A stretch of DNA of 64,000 bases from Epiperipatus broadwayi. Taxonomy: Eukaryota > Onychophora > Udeonychophora > Euonychophora > Peripatidae. The DNA lies in assembly GCA_028023455.1 (NCBI GenBank), contig JAQFVV010012575.1:802517-866516 (forward strand), written 5' to 3'. Within the stretch, counting starts at the first letter, position 1. Each line of letters starts with the position of its first letter. The notes beneath the pieces were generated by a model. That model was not told where the DNA came from, searched no databases, and worked only from the letters and a program-made list of their open reading frames with translations. Shown piece after piece: positions 1 through 12,952 of the stretch. Position numbers and translations under genes: made by a program.

Positions 1-444
1 TAAGACTTTTAACATGCCCTTCTAAATTTACAAGCTTTTTCTTCTGACATTCTTTTATTCTTTCACATAGTTTAGAATATGATATTTTTACTGTCTGACC
101 ATCTTTTGAGATGTCTTCATTAAAAAGTTTATTTCTTGGAAAACAATCGATATTTCTAATGATGCAATTTGATCAAAAGAAAACCACTGAACATTTATTC
201 TTTCTCTCAATAATGCCTCACCTGCTCTATGGATAATCTATTTAGATTTCTTGGAAGAAATAGGAGATTTTAATTGCAAATTCTTAGGAATAATTCCTTC
301 ATATTTACGTAGGAAAGCTAAATGATTTTTTACTTAAGCCAGTTTTAGACATAGTTTTTTATGATGTTTAAATTTAACATATCATTGAGTCCTTACTGAG
401 TTCTTAGTATTTGTCTGAGGCTTGTGATGATGGTATATTAGATG

Positions 445-770
445 TGATAATATGTTGACTACTTTTGTCATCTATCATTAAATGTTGAATGTCTAGAAAA
501 TTTTAAACTTTTCCGAATACTGTACAAGCAACTGATAGTAACAACACACAAATAAACAACACAGGATAATAAATTACACAATGTTTTAAGTGGTCTTATT
601 TTCTACTCTCCTTCAGGTGTTTCTGGCTGAGCAGTGACAATATTAGTATAGGGATCAAACTTACACCTTTTTGAAAACTTTATTTTTAAGGCAATACTCA
701 AACCAATTGAACTATTCTGTCAAAGGCAATAATGTGCAGAAATTTTATATACATTATTTATGAGGTAATA
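445..770 (-). mobile_element. tRNA-derived SINE (family C), copy 1
   Basis: The minus strand carries RNA polymerase III-type internal promoter boxes. The A box TAGTTCAATTGG (703-714) fits TRGYNNANNNGG, and a B box-like AGTTTGATCCC lies at about 651-662. A second copy in opposite orientation lies at about 4765-5080, and the two match over about 300 bp, which supports a dispersed retroposon rather than a true tRNA gene. The 3' part continues into TA-rich sequence near 445. It directly abuts a family B hammerhead element, so the exact junction is uncertain. Confidence 0.6.
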
Positions 771-1312
771 TATAGAGTATATGAGCACAGACTTTCATAT
801 GACCCACCACTCTCCACACTATCTCATAACACTGATACACTTGAACACATATGTGTCAAAAAGATAAATAATCACTAATATACGTATTTCATGCTAAACC
901 AGCAATCATCAGTTGGTTCAGATTACCATCTCCACACATATATGCTATAAGGGCTCAGATATATATTAAGATAGCCAAACCTCATACTTTAATGGACAGG
1001 CTTCAATCTACTTCACACTCCAACTCTTCAACCATCCATCTAATTGAAAATTTGATGACGGAAATGCTCGAAGGCCATCATGAAGCCAAGATTCTTGTCA
1101 CACTCATGTTGACCTAAGGTCAATCTGACCCTTCATGTACAGAACATAATCCATTTAATATATATACAAGGCATGGGCAGACATTTATACTTATGTCATA
1201 ACTGAAACTCACAGGCTTATTATATACCTATGTCTATATACCATATATATATCCTATATATTATATATATAGACATAGGTATATGATAAGCCTGTGTGTT
1301 TCAGTTATTATC
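768..1312 (-). mobile_element. Family B hammerhead/tRNA-like element, copy 1
   Basis: On the minus strand this is a near-complete family B unit. It shares long stretches with 11820-12140, 21462-21790 and 62545-63215. Order along the minus strand is: the segment ending in a GCCTGTG...CAGTTAT block, a central unique body, the hammerhead ribozyme (868-927), then a degenerate tRNA-like region. A short inverted duplicate of the end block lies at about 1263-1310, facing the copy at about 1198-1242 across a TA-rich spacer. No coding capacity is seen. Confidence 0.75.
868..927 (-). ncRNA. Hammerhead ribozyme, family B (B1)
   Basis: The minus strand has the core CUGATGA (906-912), a stem II of UGCU/AGCA closed by a GGUUU loop, and GAAA (887-890). 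The self-complementary octamer ATACGTAT (880-887) serves as stem III, and U-A at 880/879 is the predicted cleavage site. Stem I pairs ACCAA with UUAGU (one C-A mismatch) and, beyond an internal loop, GUAAUC with GAUUAU. All invariant core bases are present. Activity is inferred, not shown. Confidence 0.8.
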
Positions 1313-2750
1313 TATGAGAGTAGATTCAAATCCTCCTGATTCCTTCAATTCTTTATAATACTTAATTTTTTCTAATAGCAAGATTAATTAGAAGTTTCCA
1401 GATATTATGTACAGCAATATTAGGTTAACATATGTATATCCACACTAGATTGAATTAAAGGATTATTTACCATAGTCATATGAGCAACTTCTTAAAAGTT
1501 TCTTTTTTGCACCTTCTTCTCTCTACACAATATTCTTGTATTTTCTTAACCAAACATATGTTCATTAGTACAGACATGATCTGCTACTGTAAACACATCT
1601 GTCATTTTAGTCACTGTTCAACAGAGTGACAGGTCTTATTAATATACTATAATGGAATGGGTCCTGACCTTACATGACAGTAGAGTTGATAAATGATCAG
1701 AGTGGGTGAGAAAGCATGTCTAAGATTTCTAAATATATAGACTCATGTCCACTCCAATTTCATTCCTGGGAGATGATGTATTAACACATAAACATATGTC
1801 AAAGTCTACTTGTATCCTTATCTCTTTTCTCCATATTTTACTTCCATTAATCTCGGAATTGGAACTTAGGGAGAATACACAAAATATTCTACCTCCGGGT
1901 ACATCAATATCATTATCTATACTGTGTGAGAATGTGGCAAATTGAGAACTGAATATAGAAAAAACACAAACGACAATCTTTAATTTAAAATCACATATTT
2001 AACAAATTTATTTATGATTAACATAATTTAGGCAATGAGGTTATAACAAAAATAAATAATTTATTTACATATTGCTAAATATTATTTGATTATTATGGTT
2101 GATATCATTAATCCATTCTCTATTTCCCTTCAAAGAATAATCAATTTATATCAGTACTAACAACAAGTTAAATTATAACATGTTGTTATTTATGTTTATA
2201 TTTGCTTGCTAATTTAAACTTTATCAAAATCATAATTCATTATCTCCAATAAGTTTATTGATGAGTTCACATCAATAACATGGTGGTGATATGGGATCCT
2301 GCCTTCTATCATGGTTTGTTTCTACACAGACAGAAAAGACGATACCCATTAGAGATTATTAATCATATATATTGAAAAACAAATAACTAACTGTCAAAAT
2401 GCTTAGTAATAATAAACAAAAAACAAATAACACTGTCACTGTAGAATTGTTAGTATTTAATGTGTAATAGGGTAAAATCTTACCTCTCTCCTTGTGAGGA
2501 TTAGATTCATCTGCAAGCAAGTTCATGCTGAACCTATATTTTATTTCAATTCCCATCTCTAACATATTGAGAGTCTATACCCTGCACCTGACTATAATAA
2601 AGGAACAAAATAACCCAAAAAATATACATAAAATATAAATAAAATATGAGGTCAATCTAAGATCAATTATGTGTCCATAAGGAAAATGTCCTAAAAGATT
2701 ATAAATGTTCTCATTAATTCATTTAAAGTTTCTTGTGGTGGCATTCAAGT
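1313..2750. other. AT-rich intergenic DNA
   Basis: I find no convincing gene. The short open frames at 1745-1945 and 2359-2565 have no recognisable domain and look like chance frames in AT-rich DNA. Confidence 0.6.
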
Positions 2751-2762
2751 GTTCTAGAACAT

Positions 2763-3064
2763 TAAAACAGACAAATCTCTCCATACGGTATTGCCACTCA
2801 ATGCAAGCCAGAGTAATCAATGGATGCCAGAAGTCTGGATGCAGTGCTCTCAGATCCAAGGCTTCTCACTGATGAAGGCCACAAGCCAGAAACTAGTCTG
2901 GGGATATTGGATGAGTAGGCACTAGATGGGGATTTTATGCACAAGCTTTCTGGCATCCATTGATTACTCTGGCTTGCACTGAATGGCAATACTGTATGGA
3001 GAGTTTTGACTGTTTTAATAAGTTATAAGCAAGCATAAAAAATGACGATCATGTGATGTTTATT
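2763..3064 (+). mobile_element. Family A palindromic hammerhead retroposon A1
   Basis: This is a 302-bp element with long inverted arms. The left arm (about 2764-2835) is the reverse complement of the right arm (about 2945-3018), and an unpaired right extension ends at 3064. It is flanked by a 12-bp direct repeat with one mismatch, GTTCTAGAACAT (2751-2762) and GTTCTAGAGCAT (3065-3076), read as a target-site duplication. The loop between the arms contains an intact hammerhead ribozyme. Five related copies lie in the window. Confidence 0.8.
2854..2912 (+). ncRNA. Hammerhead ribozyme, family A (A1)
   Basis: Core CUGATGA is at 2869-2875. Stem II is GGC/GCC with loop CACAA, flanked by an unpaired A on each side. 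GAAA is at 2889-2892, stem III is the palindrome ACTAGT (2892-2897), and cleavage is predicted after C2898. Stem I pairs UUCUCA (2863-2868) with UGGGGA (2899-2904), then AUCCAA (2854-2859) with UUGGAU (2907-2912) across an internal loop. Stem III is too short to fold alone, so cleavage probably needs a dimer. The A-A at position 10.1/11.1 is a weak point. Confidence 0.82.
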
Positions 3065-3076
3065 GTTCTAGAGCAT

Positions 3077-4760
3077 ACATGATGGAGATCACAAATTTCT
3101 CTCTTTGCATGGCCTGCTTTGAAGTATTAAATTTGCACTTTCACCTATAGATAGTAAAGTTGGTGTTTATTGTAGCATAGATGAATAAATGATATCTCAA
3201 AGTAAATTTGGTTTTGGCAGTTACAGCTCCATGCATCTCCTCAATGTTACTTCACACTTAGCAATGCATTGTTATATATGTTTCTATAAATGTAGTTAAT
3301 AAAAGTTAGTGAGTTGCTTTAAAAGTAAAGTGTTTGCAGTTGAGAATCTCATATTAGAGTTGATCTAATCTCTGGTTTAATTTTGGAAATACTCTTGAAA
3401 TATTGAATAGTTTAAAGCTGGTTTTGAGATTTTTAATTTAGAATTCCTTTATTGTCTGGGTTTAAATCCATATGTCTTTAATTAAGCTTTATTCTATGTC
3501 CTATGAGCTATTGTTGTTTAATGCTTTTACTTTTATGATGGCAGCCTTTTTTGTTCAAACTGCAAGTTTCGATTTTCCCACTCAAAAATGTACATCTTGG
3601 TTAGCAGATGAGTGTTTTTGATCTTATTTTTGAGAAGGTCAATTGTTTATATAATTTATTAATCACCAAAATGAGGTTGATTTTGATCATTTCAAACAGC
3701 AGGTTCATGTTCATGCACTTTTTATGATGAATATATATATATATATGATGGATTAATAACAATAAATATTTTATTTATTATTTTTTTCCTTTAAGTTTTT
3801 TTTTTTTTGCTTTTGTCTAAACGTGATCATTCTTTCCTTGTGTTGTTGTAATGTGTATAAATTACACAACAATTGAAGAGAGGCTTTTAACAAAGACAAG
3901 TATTAGTGTCTGAGATTAATAGCTTAGTTTAAAAAATGTATTTACCAAACGTTTATTAAATGTTTAATTATAAAAAAAAGTTTAATTATGGAAACGATTA
4001 ATTGTTTCTCAGCTACAGTGCTTGTTACCATTTTCATCTTTTGGCAATAAGTTTTATTTGATTTGCATTCTCATTATACATGTAGCTTGCTTGCTATTAT
4101 ATATAGAGAATGTTGTTATTGTGGATCTTGGGTTTGAATTAGGTAAGGATGATTTTAAGGGTTTGTGGGTGCAAAGCCACATCTTACAATACTTTTTTCA
4201 AAGTATTTTTTAGACACAATTTTTGTTTTTCAGTGTTTCAAGTTTAGACTTTGTAAAAGTTAGAAATCCTTAAAGTGTAGTGTGTCATATGATAATGGCA
4301 AATAATCATACACTAGAAGAGTTTTTCAAAGCCATACCATACTTCAAGGAACTTAAATTTTTACAAAGCATAAATTTTAAACACTGAAAAGCAAAAACTG
4401 CACCTGTGAAATATGTGAATTTGGAAGAAAGTAGTTTGATGAGAGCTGTCACTTTGTTTAACAGTGATTGAAAGAACACAAACTAGAGATTAAAAAAGGG
4501 AAAACAGATGATGTGTCTACAAAAAGTATACCAAATATATACTAATGAGTGTATCTTTAATTTGTAAAATACAAAAATATTGGATTGTGAGGAAAATGTG
4601 CAAAGAAAACATTTCAAAAAAATTGCTTGTGTGACAATGACAGCATGGTTATATATAATGTCTTGAAGCCTCTAATTAACCTTGCTATTAAAAAAAATTA
4701 AAAATAAAAAGTATTAAAGTATTAAAAAAAGTGAAATAAGGAGGTTTTGAACCAATCCTC
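3077..4760. other. AT-rich intergenic DNA
   Basis: No gene is recognised. It includes a short TA microsatellite near 3730-3748 and poly-T runs. The 63-residue frame at 4022-4213 is hydrophobic, without domain, and not supported. Confidence 0.55.
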
Positions 4761-4764
4761 ATAC

Positions 4765-5080
4765 ATAGGTATATGCAATTTCTGCAGACTATTGCCTTTG
4801 ACAGAATACCTGTTGAATAGAACATTGCCTTACAAATTGATATTCAAGAATCTAGAGGTATAAGTTCAACTCCTGTGCTAATATTGTGCCTGAAACAACT
4901 GAAGAATAATAGAGGATAATACCACTTAAAATACTGTGTAATTTACTAACCTGTGTTGTCTGTTTGTAGGTTATTACTAATTACTTCCTTGTTTATGAAA
5001 TGTTTAATTAAAGTTTAATATATTTCAGACATTCAACATTTAATGATAGATGATAGAAATAGTCCAACATATTATTATAC
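4765..5080 (+). mobile_element. tRNA-derived SINE (family C), copy 2
   Basis: This is the inverted partner of the copy at 445-770. It has a B box-like AGTTCAACTCC near 4865 and a tRNA-like 5' region, followed by a non-tRNA body that matches copy 1. The A box has decayed. The two copies form an inverted repeat with about a 4-kb loop that holds family B and family A elements. Confidence 0.55.
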
Positions 5081-5264
5081 TTAGTAAATAGCTTATAAAT
5101 CAAAGAAACTCTTTATATAAAGTCCTTAATTTAATAGTAGGTATATTGCCTTAAACTGTTTTATTGAATGCTGCTTTGCCTTCAGTAATAAGTACAACTT
5201 TTTAAATATCATTAATAGGTATTTTTTAAAGATAGCTTTAAGTATATTAAATTCTGTATTATTT

Positions 5265-6675
5265 TAAAGACACCCTTTTTTTCAAATTTTGGACCTGTAA
5301 AAGAGGGGGTGTCTTAAATTTGAACCTAATTTTTTAACATCTTATTTCTGTGGATTTTTTTCTTTATTACTACTATACATGTACATAATCATTGATATCA
5401 CTGTGTATACCTAGCATGTTAAATGTTTTTTAATCAAAATAAAAAAGATTTAAGTTTAAACATCAATATTTTTTGGGATTAATTTCATAAATAGCATTAA
5501 TTATATCTTTCATACCACTACTTTTAATGTCATTTTGTGGATTTTACCATTACTTTATCAAGGAAACCATACTTAATAACCTCTAGAATTTTTTTACAAC
5601 TTATAAATCAGTAACATTTAAATTTAAAGTTATAACAATGAGATAAGAACATGTCTTCCAAGGCACTGATTGGCTGTTTTTGTTCTCTACACAAGAGAGT
5701 GCCTAGCAATGATTTTGACAGTTTTGATTTTTTTTTGCTTTGATTTCCAAATAGAAAATATATATTTTACAATCTTTTATTGTTAACTTGCCAATTTTAC
5801 CATTATTTTATTGAAAAAACTGTACTGTTTTGCAACTAATAAATAATATTCAAATTTAAATTATAACAATGAGATAGGAACATGGTTTTCAAAGTGTTGA
5901 TTGTTTGCTTATTGTTCTCTACAAAAGAAAGCATCTGTCAATGATTGTGACTGTTCTGTTATCTTTATTTTGAGTTTCAAAGTTAAAATGTATGTTATAG
6001 AATCTTTTTTTACACATTTATATTTTTTTTCAAAAAATACTTATGAAAATATTTAGAAATAGTTTTTAATCAAAAGAAAAAGATTTACTGGTAACATTAA
6101 ATATCAATACCATATTTTAAAATCTTTTTTTTTTTTTAAAATCAAAAATCTTACTGTATTTACATTAAAAAATGACTTTATAATGCAATCAATATATGTA
6201 TAAATTCAAATATTAATAGATACTATTAATTAAGTGTATTTGTTTGTGCCATTGACTTTCATCACAGCAGGAGAAATATGGATATTTTAGCATCTTATTT
6301 CTCCCATAGTATTATAACCATTAATATCCACTGTGTAGAATCACATGGCAATTTTAATTTTGAGTGGGTTTTGCTTATCAAAAAAATCGTTCTTAAAATG
6401 TTACAATGCTAATGATTTAAATGGCCTAAAGATGATGTACTCTGGTGGAATAGTGAAGGTGAGAGTTCAAGTTCTGAAGGTGAAGATGTAAAAAGTGAAA
6501 GTATTTATGAAGATTCATAACACCCTAGATGATCTTATTGTATATCAATCAGTTTTTATTTAAGTAAATAAAAATCTTTCTTATTTTTTAAATAAAATCA
6601 TTTAAAATTTTTCCATCCATTTTTTTGAGCTTAAAATCCTGTCTTAAATTTGAGGATGTCTTAAATTTAAAGTAA
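5265..6675 (+). mobile_element. Relic pogo/Tigger-like DNA transposon
   Basis: The left edge (about 5262-5320) and right edge (about 6640-6668) share an inverted GACACCC / GTCTTAAATTT motif. The repeated phrase GTCTTAAATTTGA occurs at both ends. Near 6430-6520 the plus strand encodes a short acidic tail, DDVLWWNSEGESSSSEGED followed closely by a stop, which resembles the acidic C-terminus of pogo/Tigger transposases. A diverged internal tandem duplication (5630-5760 and 5860-5985) is present. No DDE catalytic core is readable, so family assignment is an inference. Confidence 0.4.
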
Positions 6676-8800
6676 TATGATAATATCAAAGGAAAATGTA
6701 ATATAACTATCAGTTGCTTATAGTGAATAGAAAAAACTAAAACTCCAAATCTAAAACTATTTTAATTTCTTCAATTTATTATACTTACTACTATGAAATA
6801 AGAAATAAGTGACTGATCATCTGTTTAGTTTTGCATATTGTTCAAAGGCAAATTAATTATTGCAATAATAAAGTAATTTTATGTAAGTCATCATCTTTAT
6901 ATTTTTACAATTAATTGAATACTTTTGGATTGTAAAAACTAATGGATGGCTGACTTTTTATTGAAATTTAGTAAAAGAAGAAAGCATATACTTGAAACAA
7001 ATCATAATTATTAAAATTAGATTAAGAAAAGATAACTTTCAAAGATAAATATGTACTATATTAATTTATATACACATTATTATATGGATAAATATAAGCA
7101 AAAACTGATTACATGATAAGCTTAAAATCTGTGAAGTTAACCAATTTTATAAAGTGCATTTTTGACTAAGTTATGTTAGTCATAGTCCTGGCAACTGACA
7201 GAGGGGAGAAAATTGCCAAAATTATTAAAGAAATGTGAATGGGTCATTAGGAAAATTGAATCATTAATTATTAGTTTATATAAACTATTTTTTAGAAAAG
7301 AGAATGCAGAAGTTATTCTTGTTAATTGTGTTCTTATCTTTCATGATGGGCCAGCCTCCTTCAGTTTATGCTTGGCATCATTGTATTCTAGGCATATGAT
7401 GGTGGGATATGTAGGCTTAAAGGGATGATCAGATGTGGATTGGTGTTCACAAAAAACTGATTTGGTGTCCATTTGGGTTTGAGCATAATGATAGATAAAT
7501 ATTGCTTACCCAAATTTTTAATAATACACATTATTAGTTCTTTACCTTGAAGGCAGATAGAATAATTAAATAATATAACACAACAATTTAGCAAATAATA
7601 ATGGTTGAAACATTCTATACTCTATTATGTTCCAATATTTTTATATAATTTAAACTCAATTCTAGAGTGTCAGTTCTACAGCAGGAATCATAAATATAAT
7701 AACACTAACATCTTAAAAAATTTTATTTTAAAAAATCTAAAATCTTATTTGTACTGTTAAAATTTTTTTCTAACAAATGATCTCGAATGAATAATTAAAA
7801 AATCACATCATTATTATTATTACTAAACATATATAATAATTGTATGGCATAAATACTATACAAAAAGATTTCTAATTTTTAGTTACATATTTATTGAGTT
7901 TATAATTTTTTTAGATTGTTTAACTATTAATAATAATATATTGAAAAAGAACCGGCAAAAATTCTAGTGAGAAGACAGATTCATTATTGGATTTGTTAAA
8001 TTCTTCAATTCTAATGCAGTATACATAGATTAAGTGGTCATTAACTATACAATTCATGATTTACATTTTTATAAGTCATTAGCTATTAGTTTCATTAATG
8101 AAATGCATGAAGGCAATGACTATGGGTTGTCTTCAATCTGTTGTGAATTTTAGGGTATGTCTAGAAATATCAGATCCTGCTAGGCTTTATTATTGCTCTG
8201 GAAAAAGAAAATTTTTGAAACTTTATATGAATTATATTTTTATGCTATTATTCTTTGATTGTATATTCATAGTTGATTATCCAAAAAACGAAATCTTGGT
8301 TTGTGGTGGTGAGACTTATATGGCAAAATTACATCTTGAGTTATAGTCTTATCCAACTCAAAACACCATTTGTTACATTTTCTGTGAGTTATCAGTTTCT
8401 CTGTCATCTGGTGATGAAATATGAGAAAGAATAAAAAGCTACTGTAACAAAGTAAATTTGCATGTTTTAATAATATTTCTCATGGTAATACTTAAGTGAA
8501 TATCCAAAAGTTTAGTGGAAGAAAATATTGAAAACATTAACTCCTTAACAATTTTTTTTATTTGTCATTCTGATCAATGATTTTTTTCTGTGTTTTTAAG
8601 TTGCATTTTTAAAACAAAAAAATCTTAATGATTTTGTCAAAGCTCATTAAGAGCATTAATTAAATCAATGAATGTAATCTGTGAAATAAAATGTTAATTT
8701 TCGAAGTAAAAAAATAAATAAACAAAACTAAATAAATAAAACAAAAATATTTTATTCTTCTTGATAAAAATATATTTAATGAAAAATTTATTTGCCATTA
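6676..8800. other. AT-rich intergenic DNA
   Basis: No RNA gene, repeat family or credible coding exon was recognised. The frames at 7213-7428 and 8098-8346 have no recognisable domain or coding signature. Confidence 0.55.
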
Positions 8801-8805
8801 AATAT

Positions 8806-9815
8806 ATACACCTGGTTCTCATTTTACACAATAGATAGGTTCCTCAGAAAACATGCGCAAAAGATATCGTGCAAAAATAGATGTAACTTACCTTGAAAAA
8901 GGGGGGTTACGGACTGTGATTTTTCAAAAATCGCATAAAAGCAAAGCATCAATGTAAAATTACTTTAAAATTCGCGCAAAAAAAATAAGGAAATAAAATA
9001 TGACTAATAAAAAATTTCAAATTTGGAAAAAATTGATACAAGATAAACTTTTTTTAACTATAATATTTAATTTTATTCAAAACAATATATTTTTATGCAT
9101 AATTTACAGTACAGTAATTGACATTTTTTATACACGTTTTAATTATTATCACTACTTGCCAATAAACAGGTTCATTTGCAAACTGGTAAAAAATCAGATA
9201 CGTCACAAGAGGAAATATAACTAGCGCCAACTTCACTCTGATGTTGTGTTAATGGTTTTCTGGTGACCACGTAATTAGTAATTAATCTTTGAGACGATGA
9301 TTTTATTAATTGTTTATGAAGTTCACGATTTCCAGACATACAACCATTTAACTCTCGTTGGAATTTAAGAGCATGTTCATGATTAGTGTCATTAATAAGA
9401 AAATAATTAAAAATAAACTTGCAGACACTAAATGATTAATAATTGATTACATTCTTTTTTAAAAAGCAAAAACAGAATGTGATTTAAAATGCAGAATTAA
9501 CACACACAATATTTGAACAAATTTACATTGTAATCTTGTAAAATTTAATGTGGGTGTACATAAAATGTGGAAATCATGATTTTAATTTCATTATTACATA
9601 AAATCTTACTATTATAAAGCACTGAAAATATTGAAATTACTAAAATGAAAGTCAAATCTCAATAATGTGCTATTACTTTCAATATGACATAAGTGCGCGA
9701 AATTTATCATTTAAAGTAATAGCACATTATCAGAGTTCGACTTCCGAAGAAACATGAATGTAACTTCAAAATCGTGTTAAATAAATCCGCATAAAACAAG
9801 ACCCAGGTGTATATT
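8806..9815. mobile_element. Non-autonomous DNA transposon with about 25-bp TIRs
   Basis: The left end reads TATACACCTGGTTCTCATTTTAC and the right end is its near reverse complement around ACCCAGGTGTATA (about 9795-9815). The flanks offer either a TA or a TTAA duplication. The terminal text, with GTTCCTCAGAAAACATGCGC just inside, recalls Tigger/pogo elements. A smaller hairpin (about 9655-9742) lies near the right end. The 74-residue frame at 9000-9224 has no recognisable transposase motif. Confidence 0.5.
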
Positions 9816-9851
9816 TAAGATAAATTTGAGTGAATCATAAGTTCAAAATAT

Positions 9852-9984
9852 AAATCTCACATGACCACCACCTCTTATGCTTGTGTATAACTGTTGTTAA
9901 AACAGGCAAAACTCACTATATGTATTGCATTGATTACACTAGCTTGCTGTGTGTGGCAATACGTATAGTGAGTTTTACCTATTT
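9852..9984 (-). mobile_element. Family A retroposon A2 (internally deleted)
   Basis: This 133-bp copy keeps the inverted AACTCACTATA arms and the outer CACATGACCACC extension but lacks the ribozyme-bearing centre. It is flanked by an exact 14-bp direct repeat TAAGTTCAAAATAT (9838-9851 and 9985-9998). The length and non-fixed sequence of the duplication fit target-primed retroposition better than the fixed 2-9 bp duplications of most cut-and-paste transposons. Confidence 0.8.
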
Positions 9985-10678
9985 TAAGTTCAAAATATCC
10001 AAGTCTTTGTAAATGCCTGCATTAAATTTATTATAAACTTTTTTATATTAATGGACATAATTTTTTCCATATATTTTGTAACAGTAAATAATGCTGGAAG
10101 CTGGCTCTTCAAATGTTCTACATATTTGGGTAGCAAAACTACCATAAATATAAGGATAATGGGAATTGAGATTGGCTTTTTCTATTTAATATTTTCTATA
10201 ACTATGAATAAACGATCAATAATAATAAATCTCTCATTTCTGACTAGGTAAACTTATAAAAGATAAAACACATTTATATCTAAGTCTCTTCTATTATATA
10301 TGTGCATCTTTCAAAGAAATATACATCAAAATCAAAGGAGCATTTTATTAACCCCAAAATATATTTAGAGTAAATAAACAAATAATCCTAAAATTTCTTT
10401 TAATGTATACATCATCTTCTTCCTTTTTATATTATAAAGTTATAATATTTGATAGCAATTTAATATGGCTAGGCAAAATAAAATATTAATGTATGTTTAT
10501 TTAATATTACAAGGTAAATTTCAAAATGCCATGGTGAATCTAATACATGTGACCATAAATTAATGATAAGTATCGACATTATAAAGAAAATACACGAAAA
10601 CTAAATTTAATAAACAAATACATATATTTTATTGGCATTTAAGTGAATTCATATCATTAATAACAAACATATTTAGAA

Positions 10679-11608
10679 ATATGGACAACCAGATGGAAAA
10701 CCTTATTTTAGAAGGGATTAGATCTTCAGGTTGAATACTTCCTTGTAAAATTTCTCCACAAGGCTAGGGAATCTGACAAAAGGATTTGTCTGGCCCCACT
10801 CATGGATCAAACCTGGGGGCAACTAAGAGTTTAGTGGGCAATCATAAGCTAAATGATTTTCCTACATTGTCTGCTTTACTTCCTGCATTTGTACCTGATC
10901 CTGCATACCCCTCCCCCAAACTTGGGACAACCTGAAACTTGGGATTGATTAGAACATAATGAACAATTATCCATCACACTACAGGTTAAAGTGTGATTGT
11001 ATTGTGTATATCCCAAATCTATATATTATGTGTTTTGAGCAGTAGGACTAATTATGAACCTCTTAATCTCTGTTCTCCTGCATTGATGGCTTTACCTCTC
11101 ATTTAACCTATCAAGTCTTATGGGCACTCAATTGCTGTAAGTGTTGTAACCCATTCAGATAAATTATATGATTTGCTATATTATCATTTGATCATAGCTA
11201 TGATTTATATCTAATTAGGTAATTTTTGATGCTAAACTCAATGAGTGATTACTTTCAATTTCGTTAAATGTATCCTGCTAAACTGGGGAATGCTATACAT
11301 AAGTTCTGAACTGTATGTCATATTTACCCAATTTCTGCAATGATTATTACCTAATAGGATTATCTATGTTTATTTTATATTTATTACTTAACAAAGGTGG
11401 TGTTGTCTTAAATGTTTATAAGACAACCCGTCGACACCCTCAATATGTAATGCTTGATTGTATAAAGGCGTGTACCTATTTCTAATTTTTTTTTAATGTA
11501 TTATCTCAAACTATGGAATGCATCATGTAAGTCCCTAACTGTAATTTCCTTAGTTGTATTCTTGATATCGTATCTTGTTCAGTGAATAAAGGTGTTTGAA
11601 ATGAAATG
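10679..11608 (+). mobile_element. 5'-truncated LINE (3' untranslated end)
   Basis: The 930-bp insert is flanked by an exact 17-bp duplication AACAAACATATTTAGAA (10662-10678 and 11609-11625). Its 3' end reads AATAAAGGTGTTTGAAATG and finishes in a short GAAAT repeat, as seen in CR1/L2/jockey-like LINE tails. No reverse transcriptase motif survives, so this is probably 3' UTR and the end of ORF2. Confidence 0.7.
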
Positions 11609-11819
11609 AACAAACATATTTAGAAGTTACTACAGCTTTTCAAAGTATTAAAGAAAAATAAAAAAAATTACAAAGTGAAATGGAGTTAGTTATATTCAGC
11701 AATTGTTTTCTATAAACTGAAAGAAAATATATTAATTAGGCAGTTACAAAAAATAATATTTTAAAATATGCATTTTTCTACAGTATAGGCTTTTTCATAC
11801 ATGCATTTCTATCTGTAAT

Positions 11820-12140
11820 ATATAGGGGGTTTATCAAACTTTCACACAATTCTAAACCATCCATGCTAGCTCATACTACTAATACACTTGATCCCACACA
11901 TGTCAAAAAAATAAATAATCACCAATATCCATATTTTGTGCTAAAACAGCACTTGCCAGTTGGTCCAGATTATCATTTTCACACATATATACAATCAAAG
12001 CTCAGCTTATATTAAGATAGCCAATCTTCACACTTTAATGGACAGGCTTAAAACCACTATCCCCCACAACTCTTCAGCTGTCCATTCCATTGAAAATCTA
12101 ATGATGGAATGCTCATATCCCATCTTAATGCCAATCTTCT
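11820..12140 (-). mobile_element. Family B element, copy 2 (dead ribozyme)
   Basis: It aligns with the first family B copy from the tRNA-like region through the body. At the ribozyme position (about 11925-11982) the minus strand reads CUGGCAA instead of CUGANGA and CAAA instead of GAAA, so catalysis should be lost. Stem II pairing partners partly survive. Confidence 0.65.
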
Positions 12141-12758
12141 GTTTTGCAGAATATCATTAAGTTATTAATTTTAATTTTTAATATTTTAAATTTTTTAAAA
12201 TTATTTGTTAAATGGTATATTAATTTGTGTTTGTGTTTGTTCTTGCATCATGTTTATAATAAGTAATGATTTACATATATAGAACAGTGAATGTAATTTT
12301 TAAATACTAAAATCAAATATACATAAAGGTTGTAGTTGATAAACTAATCACAAAATTTTTTGGGCATAGTAACATATGAAAATATAAACACTTAAAACCA
12401 ATAAAGAGAGATTTCAAATGACATGTGTATAATGGTGGCCACATGGTTATGCATATACAACATAGAATTGTATGCAGGTAAGGAATCAAATTCTGATTCT
12501 TGCCTATGCCTTGATACTCATGCTACGGAGTTAGTAGTTTTGCCACATCTTGCATCACATTGTTTTCAAATATATAGCTAACAAATGAACTATATGCAAA
12601 TAAATTATATCTATGTGACACAATAAATATAACAAGATAGCATCACTGGTGTGCATAAAGAATATAAACATTACTGATGTACATAAAAAATATAAAATGA
12701 AGAAATGAAACTCATTTTATTAGTGATACAAACAGTAACCTACAATTTCTAATTTTAG

Positions 12759-12952
12759 ATAGACAAGAAGCCAATTGCTATGATGACAAATGCATATCCA
12801 TTTTCTGGAAATGACTTGTTTGTATCTTTTATTACAATAAATCTTTTTCTTATAGATGCCTTTGAAATTTATCAACTTTTGTGGTACAAGATAAAAATGA
12901 AGAATTCTTATACGAATACTTTTGGAGATTCTGAAGCTATGGATTATCTCAG
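12759..12952 (+). CDS. Candidate internal coding exon, membrane-like protein
   Basis: An open frame starts exactly after a polypyrimidine-AG acceptor (in-frame TAG at 12756-12758) and runs 194 nt to a CAG|GTAAAA donor at 12952/12953. The 64 complete codons include a hydrophobic stretch (DLFVSFITINLFLIDAFEIY) typical of a membrane segment, then a basic polar tail. The phase (two bases left over) matches the downstream candidate exon at 13356. I do not recognise the family. An internal acceptor at 12855 offers an alternative 97-nt form. Confidence 0.35.

Noticed and set aside
2798-2989. Protein-coding frame on the minus strand in the 2.8-kb element
   Set aside because: Related frames recur in other family A copies only because the palindromic arms are conserved; the RNA fold explains the conservation better.
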